Assembly (NCBI GenBank): GCA_963556255.1
Contig: OY744610.1
Span: 60,641,113 to 60,705,112, forward strand
Source of the DNA: Allolobophora icterica
Taxonomy: Eukaryota; Annelida; Clitellata; Crassiclitellata; Lumbricidae
Length of the DNA stretch: 64,000 nucleotides
Direction: 5' to 3'
Shown piece by piece: positions 58,523-64,000 of this stretch. The translations under genes and the position numbers were made by a program. Position 1 is the stretch's first letter. Every line of letters starts with the position of its first letter. The notes under the pieces were generated by a model that did no database searches, was not told the DNA's origin, and worked only from the letters and a program-made list of their open reading frames with translations.

Positions 58523-61500
58523 ATTCATTCATTCATTCATTCTGAAGATTTATATAGCGCTCCTTCAAGATACCTACTCAGGTGCGCTCCCAGCTCAGCC
58601 ACGGCTAAAAAAGAAAGATTTGAGCGATTTATGAAATGCAGGCAAATTATTCAGAGGTAGTAATCGCAGTTCCAGCGGGAGCCCATTCCAAGTGGAGGGA
58701 CCCACAACTGAGAAAGCCCGGCGCTGCCCAATAGAAGAACGAGCACGCGGGACCAAGAGCTCCCCTCTGGCCGAGGAGCGTAGTGCCCGACGCGCTACGA
58801 CGTCGGACACCGGGCGGCAAAGGTCACGAAGGTAAGATGGAGCGCAGCCTAGAAGACAACGAGAGACTAAGGCAGCGATCCGATAGGAAATACGCTGCGC
58901 GATAGGGAGCCAGTGCAACACATCGCGCATGTAGGCAGATACAGGAGCGAACTTGGGGATACGCCCGACAAGTCGAGCGGCTGAGCGTAGAACCCGATCC
59001 AGACGCCCTAAGACTCCGAGTGGGAGACCAGCTAGAATCGAGCAACAATGGTCAATTCGACTGGTAACAAAAGCATGGACGAGAACCACAGCAGCATCGT
59101 GTGAAAGAGAACGAGAGACCACTCGAAGCTGACGAAGCTGATAGTAACAGCTTCGGGTAAGCAGATTCACGTGCTGCGAAAGAGTAAGTTCTTGGTCAAG
59201 GGTGATACCGAGGTCTCGGACAGTGAGTGAAAAAGTAATATTAGGGAAGATCCGGGTTAGCAGGTGCAAATCAACGCCCGCTAGCTGTCTACGGCTGCCC
59301 AGCCATATAAATTGGGTCTTCGTAGGATTTAAGAGAAGCCGATTGGAGGCCATCCATAAGGAAAGGGCATCAATGGCTTGGCACATCAGCCGAACAGAGG
59401 CCACCGCGTCAGAGGCATGGGAATGGATGTAGGCCTGCACATCATCCGCATAGAGTTGGTGTAGGAGCCCCTGAAACGACAAAACAGAACTGATGTCAGC
59501 CGTGTACAGAAGATATAGCAAGAGGCCTAGGACAGAGCCTTGAGGCACGCCAAATGGAGCAGGTACCCAAAGGGACCTAGAGGAGCCAAGGACAACGCAA
59601 TTAGTGCGTTCAGATAAGAAGGAACGGAGCCATTGCAAAGGCTGACTGACCAACCCAAAGGAGGTGGAGAGGCGCTGAAGAAGAATGGGATGGTCCACAG
59701 AGTCAAAAGCAGAACTCACATCAAATAGGGCTAAGAGAGTTATCTGACCACGATCCATGGCGCCATAGAAGTCAGATAGAAGGCGAAGCAGAAGGGTCTC
59801 CGTAGAGTGATTTCTACGGAAGCCCGACTGCTGAACAGGAATCAATTCGTTTAAGTCTAGATATGCAATTAACTGATTAGCTACAATGCGTTCTAGAATT
59901 TTAGATAGAAAAGTAACATTAGCGATAGGCCGGTAATTGGTTGGATCGCCTGGGTCCAAGCCATCTCGCCTCAAGGCAGGTAGAAGAATGGACTGTTTCT
60001 GAGAGGCTGGTAGGCAGGCCTCACGGATCGAGCAGTTGCACAGCACCGTGAGGAACGGAAGAAGGTCGTCGATAAAGTCCTGAACCAGAAACGTTGGCGC
60101 AGGGTCCAATTCGCACGTCTTCGGCGCGCAGGCAAGAATGAGTTCACGTAACTCCATGCTCGTGATCTCATTAAGAGTAGGAAGCCGACATTCCGTAGTG
60201 GAGTAGACGGGAGGAGAGGAACCAGCAGTAGCGTCGCGGATTGATGATATTTTGGCGGAGAATCGTTCTAGGAACGCATCCGCAGAGAAGGGCGGAGGAG
60301 AATGCGACTGACGACCACCCCTTTGACGACCGAGGAGGCCGTTGAAGGTGGTCCACAGCTTCTTCGGGTCCTTCGACTGGCGAGTGATGATGGCCTCCCA
60401 GTATTCCCGCTCAATGTCCCGGTAGGTAGCGTGCATTCTCCGGACAAAGTGGACCCAGGAAGCCTGGTCAGCCGGCAAGCGCGTTCTTCTGAAGATCCTC
60501 TCAAGGCGCCGCGCTTGACGTCGAAGCGCGCGACATTCCGCGTTGAACCATGGAGACAGCGGACAATGTCGCGTTCGAATAGTACGCACTGGGAGGAAGG
60601 CATCGATAAGTCCGGACATCGCAGACTCATAAGAGCTGAACAGCTCCGAAGTAGACAGCAGAGAGGCTGCCTTGACATCCGCGAAGAGAGGATGAGCTCG
60701 GAGCGCTGAACTGAAGGCAGAGCGGTCAAGACTTTTCCAATGCCGGAATCGCCTGACAGCGACGAGAAGAGGCTCGTAGATGAAAGGAATAGTGGCAGCC
60801 ACAAGACCATGGTCAGAGAGAGTAGGTGGGAAGACAGTAACATCAGCGACCTGACAGTCATCCCTGGTGACGATGACATCGAGCCAGCCACCCAGAAGGT
60901 GGGTAGGCTCCGCGACGTGTTGCTTTAGGCCGAATTGTTCGAGCGCCACAGCGAATTCCCGAGACTCGGAAAGCGTTGGATCCTCGAGATGTAGATTGAG
61001 GTCCCCAGTGAGGACCAACTGCGTATTGTGGAGCGCGAATTGTTCCAGTAGGGCTGAAAGTTCATTGAAGAACGCAGAAGAAGGAGAAGAGGAGCCAGGA
61101 CGGTATATAGCCAGAAGCGTGGTGGGTCCACGCTTGGACGACAGTGTGACTGCAAGAGCCTCAAACGTTGATGGGGTCGAGGCCAGCTCAATCCTCTTTG
61201 CCACCATACTGTCACGGTGGTAGATGATCAAGCCACCCCCCCCCCGTTCAGGCTCACCAGAATCATCCGTCCTCGGCCGGTCAAGAGACAGGAAGCCAGG
61301 AGGGGCAGCGCGACGGACGGCAACGTCTGTAGAGGAGAGATGCCAGGACTCTGTAACGACCAGGACGTCCAGACCGTTGTCCACGATCAGGTCGGCAACC
61401 GGTACGTATTTATGCCTCAGCGATCGAACGTTGAGGGTAGCGAGACGGAAGGTCGACGTAGAAGGAGCCGCAGGCCTGCGAGGAAAGGATGAAGGCGCAG

Positions 61501-61845
61501 CTGATATAGACCGCAGATAGGCCGGACGCCACAGACCGAGTCGAAACAACGTCTTGCGAACCGGCCTACGAGGCGGCCTAACGCACGTGTTAAGCGACCG
61601 AATTAGGTCAACTGTATACACGTGAGAAGTGGGCGTAGACATGTCGTGATTACACACAACTAAACGCAAAAATAATCCACGAAGAACTGGCTAATAATCC
61701 GTGAAAACAAGCAGTTCAGAATCTAAAGTCGATAACGAAACTATTAGTCCGAAATCTTAATGAAAAAAGACGACGAAAACTAAGAAAAACATCAACAATT
61801 GACAGAGCCGCAACTGACCAGAGTTCACACGCCCCGTGGCGCCCT
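58523..61845 (-). mobile_element. Full-length L2/CR1-like LINE
   Basis: 3.32 kb on the minus strand. The 3' end carries the GCGCTATATAAATC block and an (ATTC)n tail (58523-58541). The 5' end lies at about 61845 and starts with a GGGCGCCACGGGGCG stretch, giving a ~175-bp 5' UTR. Only a CTC (58520-58522, 61846-61848) is shared at the borders, so the target duplication is tiny or absent. The undisturbed site is preserved at 35175-35182 in the paralogous segment. Confidence 0.93.
58595..61669 (-). CDS. LINE polyprotein: APE endonuclease and reverse transcriptase
   Basis: An intact 1024-codon frame. The first ~75 residues are basic and unassigned. The APE endonuclease follows (~75-300): FRLATLNVRSLRHK, VVTESWHLSS, GGGGLIIYHRDS, LTGDLNLHLED and LSDHGLV, so the metal-binding E, D, N and H residues are present. 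RT motifs are NYRPIANVTFLSKILERI, QSGFRRNHSTETLLLRLL, LFDVSSAFDSVDHPIL, PFGVPQGSVLGLLLY and YADD near residue 739. The thumb and tail include RDLGITLDQELTLSQHV, VLHWLPIAQRISYR and SVVGPSTWNGLPLE. There is no separate ORF1 in the element, nor an RNase H. With a 5' UTR, full endonuclease and RT, this copy could encode active machinery. The clade lies within the L2/CR1 group. Confidence 0.93.
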   Translation of the reverse strand: MRLVVCNHDMSTPTSHVYTVDLIRSLNTCVRPPRRPVRKTLFRLGLWRPAYLRSISAAPSSFPRRPAAPSTSTFRLATLNVRSLRHKYVPVADLIVDNGLDVLVVTESWHLSSTDVAVRRAAPPGFLSLDRPRTDDSGEPERGGGGLIIYHRDSMVAKRIELASTPSTFEALAVTLSSKRGPTTLLAIYRPGSSSPSSAFFNELSALLEQFALHNTQLVLTGDLNLHLEDPTLSESREFAVALEQFGLKQHVAEPTHLLGGWLDVIVTRDDCQVADVTVFPPTLSDHGLVAATIPFIYEPLLVAVRRFRHWKSLDRSAFSSALRAHPLFADVKAASLLSTSELFSSYESAMSGLIDAFLPVRTIRTRHCPLSPWFNAECRALRRQARRLERIFRRTRLPADQASWVHFVRRMHATYRDIEREYWEAIITRQSKDPKKLWTTFNGLLGRQRGGRQSHSPPPFSADAFLERFSAKISSIRDATAGSSPPVYSTTECRLPTLNEITSMELRELILACAPKTCELDPAPTFLVQDFIDDLLPFLTVLCNCSIREACLPASQKQSILLPALRRDGLDPGDPTNYRPIANVTFLSKILERIVANQLIAYLDLNELIPVQQSGFRRNHSTETLLLRLLSDFYGAMDRGQITLLALFDVSSAFDSVDHPILLQRLSTSFGLVSQPLQWLRSFLSERTNCVVLGSSRSLWVPAPFGVPQGSVLGLLLYLLYTADISSVLSFQGLLHQLYADDVQAYIHSHASDAVASVRLMCQAIDALSLWMASNRLLLNPTKTQFIWLGSRRQLAGVDLHLLTRIFPNITFSLTVRDLGITLDQELTLSQHVNLLTRSCYYQLRQLRVVSRSLSHDAAVVLVHAFVTSRIDHCCSILAGLPLGVLGRLDRVLRSAARLVGRIPKFAPVSAYMRDVLHWLPIAQRISYRIAALVSRCLLGCAPSYLRDLCRPVSDVVARRALRSSARGELLVPRARSSIGQRRAFSVVGPSTWNGLPLELRLLPLNNLPAFHKSLKSFFFSRG

Positions 61846-62130
61846 CTCTTGCAGTGCCAGTCCCAAGCCTGGATGAAGGAAGAGGGCGACGCTAATGATC
61901 TTTGCAATCACACAGCGTCGTTAAACGGAAACTACTACTTATAGCTCTTGATTATCGTCTTTGATTATCGTCTTTCGATTATTATCTTTGCAACAACATG
62001 TGAAGACCACCGAACTATAAGCCTCCTCACCCATGCATCCAAGATTCTACTAAGAGTTATCACGAATAGACTGCAATCCAATATATAACATCGCTTGTAA
62101 GCGAATTAAAGGTGTTGACAGAGAACGTAA
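61846..62130. repeat. Duplicated segment, right part
   Basis: CAGTGCCAGTCCCAAGCCTGG and ACAGCGTCGTTAAACGGAAAC match 35182-35275. A remnant of the 27-bp unit follows (61945-61985). A TTAAAGGTGTTGAC module lies at 62105. Confidence 0.7.
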
Positions 62131-62250
<120 letters not shown>

Positions 62251-62819
62251 CTTTGTTTAATGTCTTCAAACTGACAATTACGCAGTATGATTACAAATCA
62301 GTTTGAACGGATGATCACAAGTTATTACAGGAGTCGAATTTAACTGTATGCGGCAGCCTTGCAAGGGAGCCCTCCCATCACGTCCTACATCTCATTTTCA
62401 CAAATGCGCCATCTCGCGAATGATAGGCTGAGTGGACCTTGAGAGGGTTACGGGAGGCGATCCCGCTACCTACTGCACTTCACGCCGGTGATGTTACCAA
62501 TACTCTATGGATCCCTCCCATTTTCGTAGTTTTTGTGCCGACTTCGATCTCCTCTTTTAGCCAGATTTAGGATTGGCAATAACCAGAAATGGTAGTGGTG
62601 GAATTAAACAGTGACGAGAATTTACTAAGATATCTATGGCTACAAAGGCCGTGAGGCAATAGAATTACTTAAGTCACTTCATTGTTAGAGCGCAATGATT
62701 CGAGTGCCCTGGCGAATAACGAATCAACTACTCGCTCAGATATTATAGATCTACGCAGAAAGGAGTTCATAGTTTTTAGATTTCGAATGAAGCGCCATAG
62801 ATTTATGCTCTATGTTCTA
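62251..62819. repeat. Dispersed module
   Basis: From about 62520 it matches 7970-8260 and 45240-45530 (GGCAATAACCAGAAATGG, GAATTAAACAGTGACG, GAAGCGCCATAGATTTATG). 62270-62515 is unassigned. Confidence 0.55.
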
Positions 62820-63330
62820 TGATAAGGGCGCAATAGAAGTCGTTGGATTAGATTAGATTAGACGAGGCGTATAGATGAGCAAACGACAAGGAGAGCTAAG
62901 GTCACAGAGAGAGATAAAGATGAAAGACAAACAGGGCGTCGGAGACGAACACACACAGAGACCACAAAGAGATAGAGATATAAAGAGACAGGCACACACA
63001 GATACACAGATGTACCTAAAGACAGGCGAAAGGCGCAAATGAAGGACACAGCGACAAGAACACACAAACAGAGAGAGAGAGACACAGACAGAGAGACAGA
63101 CAGAGACAGAGAGACAGAGAGACACAGAAAGAGAGACACAGAGACAGAGACAGAGACACAGAAAGAGAGACAGAAACAAAGAGACACAGACAGAGAGAGA
63201 GAGACTAACAGGCTTCTGTCAATGGAACGAAACTCGTTGGAATTTATCCTCCAATAATCACAGTGCCAAATAATATGATTTCCACACCGAAAACTACGAA
63301 ATAAATGAACCAATAGATAGTTAATTAAAC
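62820..63330. repeat. GACA/GAGA-rich complex repeat, copy 5
   Basis: TTGGATTAGATTAGATTAGACG before, an ACAGAGA-rich core (63040-63205), then ACAGGCTTCTGTCAATGG and AATATGATTTCCACA after. Confidence 0.85.
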
Positions 63331-64000
63331 TAAATTGATCATCGTATACAGATATCATCCAGCGCGGCGCCACAATCGCTGTTGAACGTATATCCAGATA
63401 GACTCATCTTAGAATGTGTACTTAATACTTTTTGGTCTGACTTTCTCATCTATCAAACGCTCTTTGCAACATTCACGCGAAATCGCTTCTATGTCTAAGT
63501 CTGTTCTCGATTTGAATATAGTTTCTACGCTTTAAAATCTCCACCGCAATATCAGTTTCTGACAACACACTGTTGACTTTTTAAACTTGAGACGCAAGCG
63601 CATGATTGTAACGAACTGTGGCTGTTGGTAGCTGTATGTCATTCAGCAACGAAATCAGCATACACTGACTCTCCACAGAAGCGTATAAATAGGCTCCCGT
63701 TGTTCAGTGTTTAGCGACATCCCATAGATGTCAAGCCGTTGACGTCGCTCTTCTCCTTAGTCCAGGCTTGGAACTGGCACTACCACGGCCGATGACGCCG
63801 CCCTCCTCCTTTGCCCATGCTTGAGACTGGCACTACCAGGGCCGCTGACGTCGCGCTCCTCTTTTGGCCAGGCTTGGGACTGGCACTACCAGCACTTGAG
63901 GTTTGAACAAGTTGGCCTTGGGTCTGTCGGCAATATCCGATTTCAGTGAAAGCTTGTTTCGTCGAAGTCCCTTTAAAAAAATATTCAGTTGAATGAAACA
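63331..64000. repeat. Dispersed modules to window end
   Basis: TTAGAATGTGTACTTAATAC (63411) and GTAGCTGTATGTCATTCAGC (63630). Then the CCAGGCTTGG(A/G)ACTGGCACTACCA phrase occurs in three tandem versions (63762, 63818 and 63871). The TTTCAGTGAAAGCTTGTTTCG phrase is near the end. No gene. Confidence 0.6.

Overview
The window is repeat-dense eukaryotic nuclear DNA, almost certainly from a marine invertebrate animal. The evidence is many families of non-LTR retrotransposons (LINEs), a Ty3/Gypsy element with integrase ahead of reverse transcriptase (the Gmr1-like arrangement first described in deuterostomes), piggyBac-, hAT- and pogo-like DNA transposons, long di-, tri- and tetranucleotide arrays, and two spliced ankyrin-repeat exons. 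The species cannot be named from the sequence. An echinoderm-like or other deuterostome, or a mollusc, would fit; this is inference. No bacterial gene organisation, functional tRNA, rRNA or CRISPR array was seen.

Layout. 1-4.2 kb: a 5'-truncated L2/CR1-like LINE (-), the 3' tail of another LINE, and a third LINE (+) split by a nested L2-like insertion. 4.2-9.7 kb: dispersed repeat modules, (TA)n and (TCA)n, forming 'block A'. 9.7-10.85 kb: two minus-strand exons of an ankyrin-repeat gene, the only host-gene sequence I can support. 12.4-13.4 kb: an internally deleted piggyBac. 13.56-14.29 kb: a LINE 3' end with a 12-bp target duplication. 16.26-23.19 kb: a complete Gmr1-like LTR retrotransposon with matching 477-bp LTRs, a 5-bp target duplication and one open 1819-codon gag-pol frame. 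25.84-29.12 kb: a LINE with RT and RNase H, a 12-bp target duplication, and a 3' end that explains much of the repeat background. 29.2-33 kb: hAT remnants, including one hAT-like element nested in another. 34.2-35.5 kb: an RTE-type LINE tail carrying a small hAT, then a 27-bp minisatellite. 37-40.2 kb: an ankyrin exon fragment, a decayed LINE with a second LINE inside it, and a 62-bp foldback. 43.2-48.2 kb: 'block B', a diverged duplicate of block A. 51.9-54.2 kb: an RTE-type LINE cut off inside its RT and joined to (GAT)n. 56.5-57.85 kb: a TA-flanked DNA transposon with reiterated terminal motifs. 58.5-61.85 kb: a full-length L2/CR1-like LINE with an open 1024-codon frame, inserted in a segment whose empty counterpart lies at 35.18 kb.

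How it fits together. The window records repeated insertion, duplication and decay. Several insertions can be ordered because filled and empty versions of one site are both present (7.74 kb against 45.13 kb; 58.5-61.8 kb against 35.18 kb). Many microsatellites sit exactly at LINE or SINE 3' tails, so they probably grew from those tails. A motif pair (TAGACACCTTTAAAT, and a GTTGACGTC...GTCGTTAAAC-type terminus) recurs dozens of times on both strands and matches the 3' end of the 25.8-29.1 kb LINE family. Potentially mobile today, judged by intactness, are the Gmr1-like element and the 58.5-61.8 kb LINE. The 25.8 kb LINE is 5'-truncated but otherwise fresh-looking.
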